From Bremia lactucae (lineage: Eukaryota; Oomycota; Peronosporomycetes; Peronosporales; Peronosporaceae): a stretch of DNA of 64,000 nt. The notes under the pieces were generated by a model. That model searched no databases. It was not told the DNA's origin and was given only the letters and a program-made list of their open reading frames with translations. Positions 42,511 to 52,407 of the stretch are shown here, piece after piece; positions within the stretch are counted from its first letter, which is position 1, and every line of letters begins with the position of its first letter. The position numbers and the translations under genes are program-made. The stretch is taken from NCBI RefSeq assembly GCF_004359215.1, contig NC_090618.1, forward strand, positions 2,093,806 to 2,157,805. Reading direction: 5' to 3'.

Positions 42511-44031
42511 TTATTCGTTTTCAACGGTTCGACCATTGTACGAGCTTCGCGATGTGTGCGTTTTGTTTCTAGTAGTACTGTGTCGATGGATCGATCGTCG
42601 ACGAAACACGGCGGTTGTTTGGAGCGCACTTGCTTCTTCGAGCACTTGACTTCGTTTGGCATAGGCTGTTGGATCCAATACTTTCCAACGCCGTCGTACT
42701 TGTGAGTCGGTGCGATCGCCTAATTCTGCCGCAAGTCGAGGCCAAATTCGTGCCGAATTGATGCCCCATTCCTGTACGCGTGCAAGAATCATTTGATCCT
42801 CCTGCATTGTAAACTTGCGATACGATAATTCTGGATTCAAACAATTGAGAAAGCGGTCTCGAATCGCTGGCGGCGTTCGTCCTTGTAAATGATGGCAAAT
42901 CTCATTCCACGCGACGGCATCGAGATCAAAGTCACAATTACGGGGAGTATACGCACAAAGCGCAAGGATCAATCGTCGATCTTCAATGACGGAAAACTTG
43001 CCCCGTCGAAGGCCAGGTGCAAGCGTCAATTGCCACCGATGGCGAATTTGTTCCGCCAATCGGCCATCCAGTAAATCGGCAATCACGTTCCACTTTTCGC
43101 CAAAAATGGGTACCGCTTGACGCACAATGGCGTCTTCTTCTGGCGTAAAGCTTGATTTGGCATTGCTTGCACACAATGCCGTTTGATATCGAGTAAGACA
43201 GTGCGCGGGAGGCCTGCCTGGAAATGGCATGCGTTTCGCAATTGCATGCCACTGATTCACAAGTGCTGAATCATCAACTAAACGTCGTAATGCAACATCT
43301 TCTTCCTTCGTCCATGCACATAGACGCAATGTGGGTGCTTCGTGAAGATCGTACCATAATTTACAAGAAAACCCCGAGCGTTCGATTGGGAGTTGTCGAG
43401 ACTTTCGCATCTCTTGCCACTTGTGTATCCCATTCCATACTTGTAAAGACATTTCAACAATTGGAGCATGGGTCATGTAAAAATCTTCGGCAAAGTCCTT
43501 GACAACTTTGCGTTCGCGAGCCGAAAAAATCGCCGGTGGAGCCGCAACAAAGGCCTCGTGGCTGTGCGCACGTAGGAATTTCGTGTCGGCATTTATTGAA
43601 GGCTCAATTAAAGCTCCAAGTCTTGTGTGCTCATTCGTATCGATGTTTGTCGACTCCAGCGTCTTTTGCTTCTTCTTTGGTCGCCCCACTTTCCGCTTGC
43701 GCTTTTCCTCGTCAGTAAAGAACGACACTTGTGGACGAAGGTACGAGCGAATTGTGGTTCCTGAGAATTTCGCTCGAATGCGTGGAGTACGTTCAAAGCA
43801 TTGTCGCAACGTTTCTTTCTGAGAAGTCGAAGGTAGCAGCGAGTCCATCGACTGTTGAGCTCTTTTCAGCGCCACTTCACGACGAATAGATTGTATTCGT
43901 GCCAGCAGCTTTGCCTCTGCTGCAGCAAAATAATTCTCTAGCGATTGCAGATTTGCAATAAGAGCGTAATTAGCATCAAGCGCCTCAGCAATAGCGGTAG
44001 AGGAGCGTGCATTGTCACGTTTTAGTGCCAT
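42511..44031 (-). CDS. Four-repeat Myb protein, SNAPC4-like
   Basis: 506 codons, no intron, start MALKRDNARSSTAIAEALDA. The N-terminal third is helical (LENYFAAAEAKLLARIQSIR). A basic AT-hook-like patch KRKRKVGRPKKKQKT lies around residue 115. Four Myb/SANT repeats occupy about residues 235-465: CAWTKEEDVALRRLV..W..IA; SFTPEEDAIVRQAVPIFGEK; KFSVIEDRRLILALCAY..W; and KFTMQEDQMILARVQEWGIN..WPRLAAELGDRT. Each ends in an R.R(W/F) recognition helix. This architecture is that of SNAPC4/SNAP190, which binds snRNA-gene promoters, and of other multi-repeat Mybs. Assignment to SNAPC4 is probable, not certain. Its start lies 89 bp from that of heme oxygenase on the other strand. Confidence 0.8.
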   Translation of the reverse strand: MALKRDNARSSTAIAEALDANYALIANLQSLENYFAAAEAKLLARIQSIRREVALKRAQQSMDSLLPSTSQKETLRQCFERTPRIRAKFSGTTIRSYLRPQVSFFTDEEKRKRKVGRPKKKQKTLESTNIDTNEHTRLGALIEPSINADTKFLRAHSHEAFVAAPPAIFSARERKVVKDFAEDFYMTHAPIVEMSLQVWNGIHKWQEMRKSRQLPIERSGFSCKLWYDLHEAPTLRLCAWTKEEDVALRRLVDDSALVNQWHAIAKRMPFPGRPPAHCLTRYQTALCASNAKSSFTPEEDAIVRQAVPIFGEKWNVIADLLDGRLAEQIRHRWQLTLAPGLRRGKFSVIEDRRLILALCAYTPRNCDFDLDAVAWNEICHHLQGRTPPAIRDRFLNCLNPELSYRKFTMQEDQMILARVQEWGINSARIWPRLAAELGDRTDSQVRRRWKVLDPTAYAKRSQVLEEASALQTTAVFRRRSIHRHSTTRNKTHTSRSSYNGRTVENE

Positions 44032-44120
44032 TCGTGGGAAGATAAGCTTGGGTTTTGGGTGATTAAAGATTATTCACCCAAAAAAGGCATATTAAACACC
44101 GCCAAATAATCAATTACATC
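44032..44120. promoter_or_regulatory. 89-bp bidirectional promoter with inverted repeat
   Basis: Only 89 bp separate the Myb and heme-oxygenase start codons. In the middle is a perfect 10-bp inverted repeat, TTTTGGGTGA (44053-44062) and TCACCCAAAA (44074-44083), with an 11-nt AT-rich spacer. It could bind a dimeric factor acting on both genes. Confidence 0.55.
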
Positions 44121-45350
44121 ATGGAAAGAACCCCATCACTTACTGAGCAGATGCGTGCTGCTACGCGAAATATTCATCACGTCTCAGACAAGTATGCCTG
44201 TTGCTAATGTCTACACTGACGTACTAATTGATTTTCTACTGGGATTAGCCTAGTGAACTTGAAGCTACTAGTGGCGCTGACTGACAAACAGCTCTACGGA
44301 CGGGCTTTGATGCTTTTTTGTACGTGTCTTGATTTTGTGATTGAGTGCAAGCTCTACGCGTTTAATTGCATCTCTTGCTGCAAGACTACGTCTATGTGCA
44401 GTTGGAGTCGACCATTGAAGCATATAAAGACTACGAGGCCTTTACTGGTTTAAATGAGCTCCTCGGCACGATCGCTCGGGTCAGGGCTTGACTTGATAAG
44501 GACTGAAGGCTCTTTTTTTTAGGAAATTAACATAATTTATTTGCAGGCGGATAGTATTGCAATGGACCTGCAATTCTATCTTGGCGAAGATTGGAGCAAC
44601 AAGTATCAACCAACAAAAGCTGTGCGAGACTACATTAAGTACGCTTAAACGATTCGTATCAATCATTCTATTGGGTAGCCTAAACCTTGGTACTGTGTTA
44701 TTGTACTCAAGACACTTGAAAAAGCTCGAGGAAAAGGTTTTGCGAATTTGCTGAATAATGTTTTTTTTTTAATTTCTAACTTCTGACTACAGAACCCGAT
44801 CTTGGTACTACCGTACTGCTTCCACATGTACATGGCAATGCTCGCGGGAGGCACGATGATTAAAAAATTAGTTAAGAAAAGCTTTGCTCCGCCTGAGGGA
44901 AAGGGACTCAATTGCTTTGTCTTTGATGTCAAGAGCACCAAGGTATGACTTTGTGTGACAATGCCCGTGATATGCTTACGTTACGTCAAGTTTGGTGCGT
45001 GTGAAGGCTTTGCGCGACACAATGAAAGCCAATATTGATGCTCTTGATTATGACGAAGAGATCAAGAAGCTCATTGTAGCCGAGTCCGTCCATTGCTTCA
45101 AAATGAATAACCAGGTAAGTTAAGCAGTGTAGAAAGTGTGCCAGTTCTTTCATTCGCGTACGTGCTTTAGATTGTTCAAAGCCTTGACGGGGCCGGCGAT
45201 TGTGTAGTGAAGTTTGTATATAAATGGATGCTCATCATTGTATTTAGCCTTGCGGTGCGTATTTTTTTCTTGTCGTCACTCATCGTGTTGCGTAACTAAT
45301 TGTTTCTAAAGGTTTTATATACCTTGATGATGTTTAGGAGAAGCAGTTGA
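44121..45350 (+). CDS. HMOX: Heme oxygenase, membrane-anchored
   Basis: Nine exons from splice consensus and frame: 44121-44191, 44249-44319, 44385-44479, 44547-44638, 44712-44736, 44793-44942, 45007-45114, 45171-45254, 45312-45350 (244 aa). MERTPSLTEQMRAATRNIHH carries the proximal heme ligand region (ATRNIH, His19). Then LVALTDKQLYGRALMLF, YYVYVQLESTIEAYKDYE, MDLQFYLGEDWSNKYQPT, and the distal-helix region MAMLAGGTMIKKLVKKSF, equivalent to GDLSGGQ in HO-1. The C-terminus FVYKWMLIIVFSLAVLYTLM is a membrane anchor, as in ER heme oxygenases. The reaction is O2-dependent cleavage of heme to biliverdin, CO and Fe2+. The nine short exons are unusual among the intron-poor neighbours. The second splice junction (44249) has an alternative AG five bases on, rejected because it leads to a stop. 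Confidence 0.88.
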
Positions 45351-45608
45351 AAGTAAGGCCTCGGCAAAAGCAGCTTAGTAATGCTGAAAGATATTGCTAA
45401 AAGGCACCTTTACCATATATATTACTTGCATGATTTTATTTTTCAATTCGGTAAAAAAAGCATGCTATCATCGATCACCAAGATGGCAATGTCCCCAAAG
45501 ACTTTGTCCAGCTAACGGACAGTAATGCGAGGCGCGGCTGCTGTTCGGCTAGTATGTTGCAGAGAATTTCACAACAGGACGACATGACTTTGACGTGAGT
45601 GCATGGTG

Positions 45609-46085
45609 TCAATTAGAATCATAGCAGGTAGAACTGGTAGTAAGTTCATCGAACCAGCATAAAAACCCATCAGCGACAGCCTTACGACTATACTCTTGTC
45701 CAACGATTGCCGATGTACTCATTCTGACATGTTTAACATACATAAAGGACGAGAATACAGCGTCGATTGCGTTGCCACAGGCATCAGTTCCAATGGACGA
45801 CACCTCCGACAATTCAAAGTGTTTCACGTCGTCATGAATGAGTCTCATGAACAATTTTGAGTTGTCTACAACGGCACATGTGGAAGCTGCCTAAAATTAC
45901 TTGAGCGTATTCAGACCATTACTTGGTTTTAGAAGCTCTGGCACCAGACACTCGTCTTGTCCACTCAATAGCCATTCTCGTCCAAGCTTCGTCTCATTCC
46001 ACCTCTTTGTGCTCAGCAGTTTTTCATTCGTCTTGGTGTTCAACTCTCGCAAACCTTCGTGCCTTTTGCCATTGGGTCGCTCCAT
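45609..46085 (-). CDS. Unrecognised small gene, possibly two exons
   Basis: Minus strand from ATG 46085: MERPNGKRHEGLRELNTKTN, ending LVPELLKP, then a stop soon after. A second frame from about 45890 reads KLFMRLIHDDVKHFELSE, then VSSIGTDACGNAIDAVFSSF, and stops at 45609. A 44-nt intron (GTAATG..GCAG, about 45887-45930) would join them in frame as ELLKP-T-STCAVVDNSKLF. The distal part, with a beta/alpha alternation, looks protein-like. I do not recognise the family; an Alba-like fold is only a guess. A 44-nt intron would be the shortest in the window. Confidence 0.35.
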
Positions 46086-46485
46086 CTTGACCGTGTTTCG
46101 CACTCTTTAACGATGACACCTTTGTTTTCAAAGTACATTGCACAAGCAACACCGAAAGCTGTACTAAACTCCGCACTAGAATAAGAGCTTCTAACAACAA
46201 CGAAACATCGTATTAAAGAAATATGTTGTTGTTTATATTACGCCAAAAGTGGTGACTACGCGACTTCTACGAGCTTAAAATTTATGCTTGTTCCTTGTGC
46301 ACGTGCACTCTGACTAAGACAGCTACGTCACGTTATCAAAACTTTGTCGCTCGATATCTGTCGATCCTCCAAATCGGTGCCCCTTAAAGACTCTATCCTA
46401 CTTCGCACGGGTCTTCAAGAAGCACATAAAAGTTATCGGCACGTCCAATATCGAAAAAATAATCAAAAATTGTTCGATACAGCGG
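46086..46485. other. Intergenic
   Basis: No gene supported. It holds the upstream region of the small minus-strand gene and the 3' side of the effector that ends at 46486. Confidence 0.6.
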
Positions 46486-48024
46486 TCACGTTTCATACTT
46501 CAGCCAATTCAATGAATTTAAAATCACATCAGGGTCCTTGCGTTCAGGACTTCGATGATTTGGTTGAGGAAGATGCCTATCCAAAAACTTTTTCACGACA
46601 TCGTTCTTGAATTCTATTTTCTCGAACCCCGAGAGGAATTTAGAAAGATTATACAGGTCGCCGTTGTTTACCAAGCTTAGGAGCTTGAGTGATTCCTCAA
46701 TCGGCACCGGGTAGGTTTTGTGATGACGAAGATACTCCACGACATACTCGACCCAAATTATCCACACTACATTTTGCTTCCAACTTTTAAATGTGGTCTC
46801 GATACCAAGAATTGTCGCTACATCCGCCGCGTCAAAGTCTCGCATCACGAAGAAAGAGACAAAATTTGTTCGTTGGAATGCGGCCACGTCACTTTGGTCG
46901 ACAGCGAGATCATAAAATATATTGTGAACCGATTTCAGGTTTTTACGACCAGGCTTTAAAACGAATTGTTTCAAATAGGCTTTCAAGATAGGGAAAGCGG
47001 ATTGCGAAGCCAAATTGTTGTGGTTCAAGCTGAGCCCAAGGATGGTTAAGACTTCAAAGGGTTGCACATTCTCACGATTCCATCGGTCGGCGAAATCAAG
47101 AATAGCGTGGTCAAGGGCGTGATTTTCCATATCAGCCCTTGCGCCCAGCCATTGAAACGTACGGATTATGAGAGGGTCTACAAGTTTTTGACGAGAAGTG
47201 CACATCTTCATTACGTCCAGCCAAATGTTGATTGCAGGGTGTTTAAACAAATTGGGACTTTCGAAATTGAGCCCCAAGAGCGCTGCGATGGCGGTCGTGT
47301 CCGCCCAATATGGCCCAAATCGCTTCACGGTTTCCTTGTCGATACTGTCTTTTATATCCAGTGGTAGTTCCGCGGACCTAGGGAAATGTTTATCCATAAA
47401 GTGCCTATAATACCTGAAAAGTATAGGCAGCCGCTTGTTAAACGTATTGACATCGAGATTGCCGAGTTGAAGCGCCGTATAGACACTTGATGTCATTTTC
47501 CCGCCAGGATTCAACGTGTCCCAAATTTTAAACTGCGTCTCCTCGAGTTTCTTGGCGAGAGCTTTCGTGCTTGTATCCTTTGCCGCTTTATCTAGCGCTC
47601 GAAAAAATCCCTCTGGCCCGAGTAATTTCATCATATGTTGCGCAATGAGCGCATCAATGTCTTTAGTGTCGAGGTTAGTGGAAATCATTTCATTGGCCCA
47701 GTCTTTCCATTCATGATTTGTAAAGGGATTTCCCGACCAGAGTTGTTTGTCGACCTTTGGAAATAAATCACTGAAGAAATTCTTGGAAGTGCGCATGTTT
47801 TTAATATGGTCGACGACGAATGAAGTTTCCGTTTGCCCATTCCTCTCTTCGGCAGCGACACTAGTGGGCACGAGAGCCTCTTTCGCGCTAGTATCAATAA
47901 CGGGCAATGGAGTCGAGTTAAAGTTCATCCTCAAGAAGTCCGCATACGCGGTAGTGGCCAGGTGGCCAATTAGTAAAAGCCAGCAGTATAGAAGAGGAAT
48001 GATGCTTGTGTGCCGATGCGAAAC
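46486..48024 (-). CDS. LWY effector, intact frame but no ATG at the signal-peptide start
   Basis: The frame is open for 512 codons from just after a TAA (48025-48027). The first codon is GTT, and the start reads VSHRHTSIIPLLYCWLLLIG then HLATTAYADF: a signal peptide with a good AYA|D cleavage site, but no ATG. The first ATG in frame is at 47928, past the signal peptide. An EER motif is present (VAAEERNG, about residue 58); the RXLR position holds no RXLR. A WY unit follows (NHEWKDWANEMI..FFRALDKAAKD..LEETQFKIW), then LWY units with cores INIWLDVMKMCT, ILKAYLKQFVLK and VWIIWVEYVVEYL. It is about 510 residues, like its divergent paralogue at 49269-50801. It may be a start-less pseudogene, use a non-AUG start, or carry an unseen leader exon. 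Confidence 0.75.
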   Translation of the reverse strand, partial: VSHRHTSIIPLLYCWLLLIGHLATTAYADFLRMNFNSTPLPVIDTSAKEALVPTSVAAEERNGQTETSFVVDHIKNMRTSKNFFSDLFPKVDKQLWSGNPFTNHEWKDWANEMISTNLDTKDIDALIAQHMMKLLGPEGFFRALDKAAKDTSTKALAKKLEETQFKIWDTLNPGGKMTSSVYTALQLGNLDVNTFNKRLPILFRYYRHFMDKHFPRSAELPLDIKDSIDKETVKRFGPYWADTTAIAALLGLNFESPNLFKHPAINIWLDVMKMCTSRQKLVDPLIIRTFQWLGARADMENHALDHAILDFADRWNRENVQPFEVLTILGLSLNHNNLASQSAFPILKAYLKQFVLKPGRKNLKSVHNIFYDLAVDQSDVAAFQRTNFVSFFVMRDFDAADVATILGIETTFKSWKQNVVWIIWVEYVVEYLRHHKTYPVPIEESLKLLSLVNNGDLYNLSKFLSGFEKIEFKNDVVKKFLDRHLPQPNHRSPERKDPDVILNSLNWLKYET

Positions 48025-48243
48025 TTAAAAAGTGAGGACTGCGCGGAATTGTTTTTGTCGAGCCTAGTGAGGATGTATGCGACCTAGCAGATGCTCTTGA
48101 ATTTGTCTCAAGGGATACAGCGAGGAATCAATGGCGCAGAATAAATCTTGTTTGCAAGGTCTGGATGATGGTCAATGATGCAGCATATCTCTCGAGATGG
48201 GTGGATAAACTGCATTTTTTAAAAGTTTAAAAGAATTGACGTC

Positions 48244-48321
48244 GTGCACGTGTCATTATTGTAAATCATTGGAAGACGTTAACTGGTGCACGTGTCATTA
48301 TTGTAAATCTTTGGAAGACGT
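48244..48321. repeat. Direct repeat with CACGTG core upstream of the effector
   Basis: Two 36-bp copies at 48244-48279 and 48286-48321, period 42 bp. Each begins GTGCACGTGTCATTATTG and ends GGAAGACGT; they differ by one base. The CACGTG palindrome is a common bHLH/bZIP site. They lie 220-300 bp upstream of the minus-strand effector frame. Confidence 0.8.
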
Positions 48322-49248
48322 CCAGCCCAAGAGCCTATAGAAAACAAGGGATAAATATCCCGAGTGGGAATTGAGAAGAAGCGATTTGCTAGCACTCAAA
48401 AGATTGCTGACTCTTCCAATTACATAATAAGCACTTGCAGTTGCATTGCCATCAACATGAGACAAATCTCGGCCCTCCGGGCTCTTTTGTCCGAAGATAA
48501 TTTTCTGCGAGTAAAAGACAAAAAAGTATTTGCGTCCTTGCACTATGTTATTCACAAGACGCGCAGCCACATTGGCATAGAATTTAACATACCGGTGTGA
48601 GTCGGCACTATGTAAGTTAGGTTTCTAAAACGAACTTTAAAATGGCGAGTTAAAGGCGACGACCAGAGTAAAGAGACACGTACTAAACAGTATTATTGCC
48701 TCCATGAGTGTAGTTTCTTAGTGCCATAAACAATGTAAGCCCCGTATTCTAACCTATAAAAAGGTTAGTGGAAGGTGCCATAAACAAGAAAGTAATATAT
48801 TGATGACGATGAAACTGTATTTGTGCATTTCAAATTGATTATTTATTATGCATAACAAAAAATCCGTACTGCGGAAAAGCTTGAATTCACCCATACCTTT
48901 ATATTTATGTTTAGCAGCAAATCCGGTCGTACTCGTCTTCGTCGTGATAATGAGGTAAGGAATAGCAAGATCCGGAGGAGATCACACTGGTGAGAAATTT
49001 GGCAAAGAGGCCTATAGCTGGCTACTGGAAACCAGCTGATTTTCGCTAACTTACAGTCCGAGGGGCTTTCAAGTACTGTAGTGTTAAAATCGACGGTCAT
49101 AGAAAATGTTTGCCTTTTTGGATCGGAAATGAGCAAAAATACGACAGTACTTGATACAGATCGATGCTGTGCCATTGATTCGAGCAATACCTCGCTCTCT
49201 GAGGGACTGTGAGCTTACTACTCCCTACGCTAGACGAATCGAATAACA
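48322..49248. other. Shared upstream region of the divergent effector pair
   Basis: No gene I can support; ORFs at 48298-48570 and 48846-49187 look random. The sequences flanking each effector start are homologous to each other (GCCATTGATTC on both sides, then a Ser-codon-rich block), so the pair arose by an inverted duplication that included upstream sequence. GTGCCATAAACAA occurs twice, near 48722 and 48775. Confidence 0.55.
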
Positions 49249-49264
49249 GTTCATTTCTCACTTC
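49249..49264 (+). promoter_or_regulatory. Oomycete initiator (Inr)
   Basis: GTTCATTTCTCACTTC matches the Inr consensus GCTCATTYYNCAWTTT at 13 of 16 positions. The likely transcription start (49260) is 9 nt before the open frame, leaving no room for an upstream ATG or leader exon. Confidence 0.65.
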
Positions 49265-49268
49265 TTAA

Positions 49269-50801
49269 GTTTCGCATTGGCGCACAAGCATCATTACTCT
49301 TCTTCACTGTTGGCTTCTACTGGTTGGCCACCTGGCCTCAACCGCTTATGCGGACTTCATAACGAAGGACTTCAAGTCGTTACCACCACCGGCGTATGAT
49401 ACGAACGCGACACAGGCTCTCGTGCCTTATAATGCCGCTTCGGAAGAGAGGAATGGGCCGTCGTCTTCTACAGCCCTCTTACAGTATATCGACCATAAGC
49501 CAGGCTTAATGAAGAAACTCCTCGCTGGTCTATCCATCAGGTTTGCGCCCCCAACGATAAAAGTAATTTCCACTCCAACGGATATGCTCAGGATGGATAA
49601 AATCAAGAACAATATCATTAAGAGTCCTCAGTGGAAACGCTGGGCCCGAAGCATACTCGAGCAGAATTCCATGCAAAATTCTCATGTCATCATCACGAAA
49701 AAAATGATGGACGACCTCAAACCAACCAACTTCTTTCTCGTGCTCCTCGAAGCGTCGAAGGATAAAAACACGAAAGCTGTCGCCAAGATACTCGAGGAGA
49801 CGCAATTTGCAAGATGGTGCACCATCGAACATGAATCAATTTCGCCAATGGAATTCTATGACGTGTTACAACTCAACTTAAACGAACCAATAGCATATAT
49901 GGAACGGTTGCCGGTTCTTCTAAGGTACTGGAAATATTACAAGTCCGTACATAGCCCTATGTCTTCGGTGGCTACACCGAAAGACATTATCGACAAGCAA
50001 ACCGTGAACCGATTTGGGCCCTATTGGAAGCACACTGGAGAAATCGCAGAGCTTCTTCGGCTCGACTTCGATAGCGACAGTTTTTTTAACCATCCTGCAC
50101 GTAACGTTTGGCTCGATTTAATGAAGACGTACCTCGATGATACCAAAACCGCAGAACCTTTAATGATCAAGACGTTTCAACTGTTGGGCAATGCAGCTGC
50201 TAAAAACTTACAAAACAATGTCTATTCCCCAATCCATTTCGCCGAGCGATGGATTCAAGCGAACTTGCAGCCAATTGATGTCGTAACGATCCTCGGGCTC
50301 GACATTCATGATAGCAATTTGGCTACGAATTCAGCTTTCTCCTTCTTGAAGGTTTTTATAGAAAAATTTCTTGTCAACCACCCGGAAGCCGACACGACGG
50401 TGGTCAAGATATTTAGTCGACTAGGCTCAGACGAAAGTGAAAAGGCTTTGGCGCTTCGGAAAAGTTTTGTCAGTTTCTTCTTGAGAACACCGAAATTTAC
50501 CCCAAAGACGGTCATGTCGATTTTTGATCTTACAATCTCGGCTGATTATGTCGAGAAGAATCCTGTGTGGGCAATTTGGATGGAGTATGTCAACGTATAT
50601 CTTGTAAAAAACAAGGTCTGCCCAGAAGGGCCGTTAGCCGATACACTCGAATTTCTAGGCTCGACAGCCGCGGCCGATGGCGTCGTCAGAAAAAAAAGTA
50701 TTGAGCTTCTCTATTCGAGTTGGTCGGGAAAAACATCACAGGATACAAGAATAAAACAATTCTTGACCGCCGCAGCACGTCTCAATCAACTCGAGCTATG
50801 A
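49269..50801 (+). CDS. LWY effector, paralogue, also without ATG
   Basis: 510 open codons after a TAA (49266-49268). It starts with GTT: VSHWRTSIITLLHCWLLLVG then HLASTAYADF, the same signal peptide as its neighbour, and again no ATG; the first in-frame ATG is near 49509, well inside the protein. EER motif NAASEERNG (about residue 60); no RXLR. WY unit: SPQWKRWARSILEQN, FFLVLLEASKDKNTKAVA, KILEETQFARW. LWY cores: ARNVWLDLMKTYL, AFSFLKVFIEKFLVN and VWAIWMEYVNVYLVKN, each followed by helices like LQPIDVVTILGLDI. About 45-50% identical by eye to 46486-48024. Long conserved open frames argue against simple decay, yet neither copy has a normal start. Confidence 0.75.
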   Translation, partial: VSHWRTSIITLLHCWLLLVGHLASTAYADFITKDFKSLPPPAYDTNATQALVPYNAASEERNGPSSSTALLQYIDHKPGLMKKLLAGLSIRFAPPTIKVISTPTDMLRMDKIKNNIIKSPQWKRWARSILEQNSMQNSHVIITKKMMDDLKPTNFFLVLLEASKDKNTKAVAKILEETQFARWCTIEHESISPMEFYDVLQLNLNEPIAYMERLPVLLRYWKYYKSVHSPMSSVATPKDIIDKQTVNRFGPYWKHTGEIAELLRLDFDSDSFFNHPARNVWLDLMKTYLDDTKTAEPLMIKTFQLLGNAAAKNLQNNVYSPIHFAERWIQANLQPIDVVTILGLDIHDSNLATNSAFSFLKVFIEKFLVNHPEADTTVVKIFSRLGSDESEKALALRKSFVSFFLRTPKFTPKTVMSIFDLTISADYVEKNPVWAIWMEYVNVYLVKNKVCPEGPLADTLEFLGSTAAADGVVRKKSIELLYSSWSGKTSQDTRIKQFLTAAARLNQLEL

Positions 50802-51030
50802 ACATGAGGTGTCTCCTTTACAAAAACTTAGATTTGTGCACCGTCGTTAAAGTCAGATAGAAATAACATTGCCAAGGGCTGTAGCACTCACAATCTTTGA
50901 CATCCTTTACAACGCTGGACGGTCTTGATAAGTTATTTGCTTATTAAAAAAATTAATGCTGAAATAATTTACATTTAATTCTACGTAACTTAACGCATGA
51001 ATCGGTACCCCCCACTACACGTGACGTCAC
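50802..51030. other. Effector 3' flank
   Basis: No gene. AT-rich stretch after 50935 is a probable 3'-processing region. Confidence 0.6.
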
Positions 51031-51512
51031 GGAGCAATTAATCGTCTTCACAAGTTTTATTTCCTAAAAGAGTAATAATTAGTATTATGTTCTATGTAAG
51101 GAAATAAGCAAAGAAGTACAAATATACTGTCTTTTTTTAATAATTTGACTTAATAGTTCCAATTTTGTAATATTGATGCCATAAGACATTAGTTCTTTTG
51201 ATTGGTTGTTTCAAATTCAAATCAATCCAGGCAATCGTCACGAGATTGTGCGGTGCGCAAGGAGGCGCCATACATAGTTTGTTATTTATATAATATTGTC
51301 AGAGTATATAGAAGATCGTTACGTAGGAGGTTGATATATTAATACAGTTTTACTTTTCTCTGTTCTGAAGACTTAGAATTAATCGTTGGTAGCTAGGATT
51401 TCCTTCCTGCTTACTCTGCACGTCGTGTACGTGAATTTGTCGAGGCGCCCCAACTTCACTGTAATCCGTGTAGGTTGACTAGTAATGTTATCAGTGCCTA
51501 ATCTTTAGTACT
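51031..51512 (+). repeat. Solo gypsy LTR remnant
   Basis: Opposite orientation to the LTR at 52408. Shared blocks in inverse order: GGTGCGCAAGGAGGCGCC (51250), CTGCACGTCGTGTACGTG and GAGGCGCCCCAACTTCACTG, then GTAGGTTGACTAGTA. No clear primer-binding site after it. A 20-bp piece of the same terminus appears again at 51599. Confidence 0.6.
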
Positions 51513-51689
51513 GTTGACCATTCTGATGCTAACTTATTTGCCACCGACATAAATTTCACGGGTAGTCACCCAGACGGTCATTTTCAACAACAGTGATGCA
51601 ACGGGGCACCTTTGCTAGCATCATACGACGTCACTGAAGGGTTCGACATCGGCCATCCGGCAATTTGTGAGCGTCCCCAGCAATCATTT

Positions 51690-52407
51690 ATTATCGGATA
51701 GTGAGAATCAGGCCCTTTTAGCCAAGGTGACGGAAGCGGAAATCTTGACAACCATTGCAAGCCTAAGCCGACACAAGGCGGAAGGTCCTGATGGACTTAA
51801 AATGACTTTAACAAGGACACGCCTGCTATCATTGCCCCTGTCCTAGTGGCCATCAGCAATGAAATTTTGGATGGCGCTGATCCACCGCCCTGTTTTCTGG
51901 AAGCTCTAATTATTTCTTTGCGAAAGTAGGGAGACTCGACAGATGCCAAGGGCTATCGGCCTATTTCCTTACTGCAAATGAGCTACAGAATATTTGCAAA
52001 GGTGCTAGCAACGCGACTGAAGCGGATTTGCCATAATTAATCGGGCAGTCACAGCAACATTTTGTCCATAGATGATATATGTTAAAGCTAGGAATGATGA
52101 TGATTTCTCAACTTGCCTCGGCCCAGCACGATGATACTTGAGCGGCCAGAAATAGCCTAGTTATCCTGATGCTCGAATTTCGGAAGGCATACGATACGGT
52201 TGTTAGGGACTTTCTATATGAGGCCTACCGACCTTTGGTTCTAATGCACGATGTATTTAGCCGATCAACCGGCTGCATATCGGGACGACGGCCTCCTTCC
52301 AAGTTGATGGAGAATGTAATGAATACATCTCAGTGATCAGGCATTCGACAAGGGTGGCCGCTCGCCTCCCTACTTTATCTATTAGCGGTTGAGCTCTTAG
52401 AGGCCAC
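51690..52407 (+). pseudogene. Non-LTR (LINE) reverse transcriptase fragment
   Basis: Plus-strand frames with RT motifs of LINE type: EAEILTTIASLSRHKAEGPD (finger domain), KGYRPISLLQMSYRIFAKVL, then ATRLKRICHN. Farther on come FRKAYDTVVRDFLYEA (motif A region, Phe-x-Lys-Ala-Tyr-Asp) and GIRQGWPLASLLYLLAVELL (motif B, usually QGCPLSPLLF). It has several frameshifts and stops. It is cut off at 52407 by a gypsy LTR. Confidence 0.8.

Noticed and set aside
48846..49187. 113-codon minus-strand ORF between the effectors
   Set aside because: Composition looks random and no homologous frame exists on the other side of the duplicated upstream region.
49422..50801. Start of the plus-strand effector at 49422
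   Set aside because: That codon is GTG inside the secreted protein; the conserved signal peptide lies in frame upstream to 49269.
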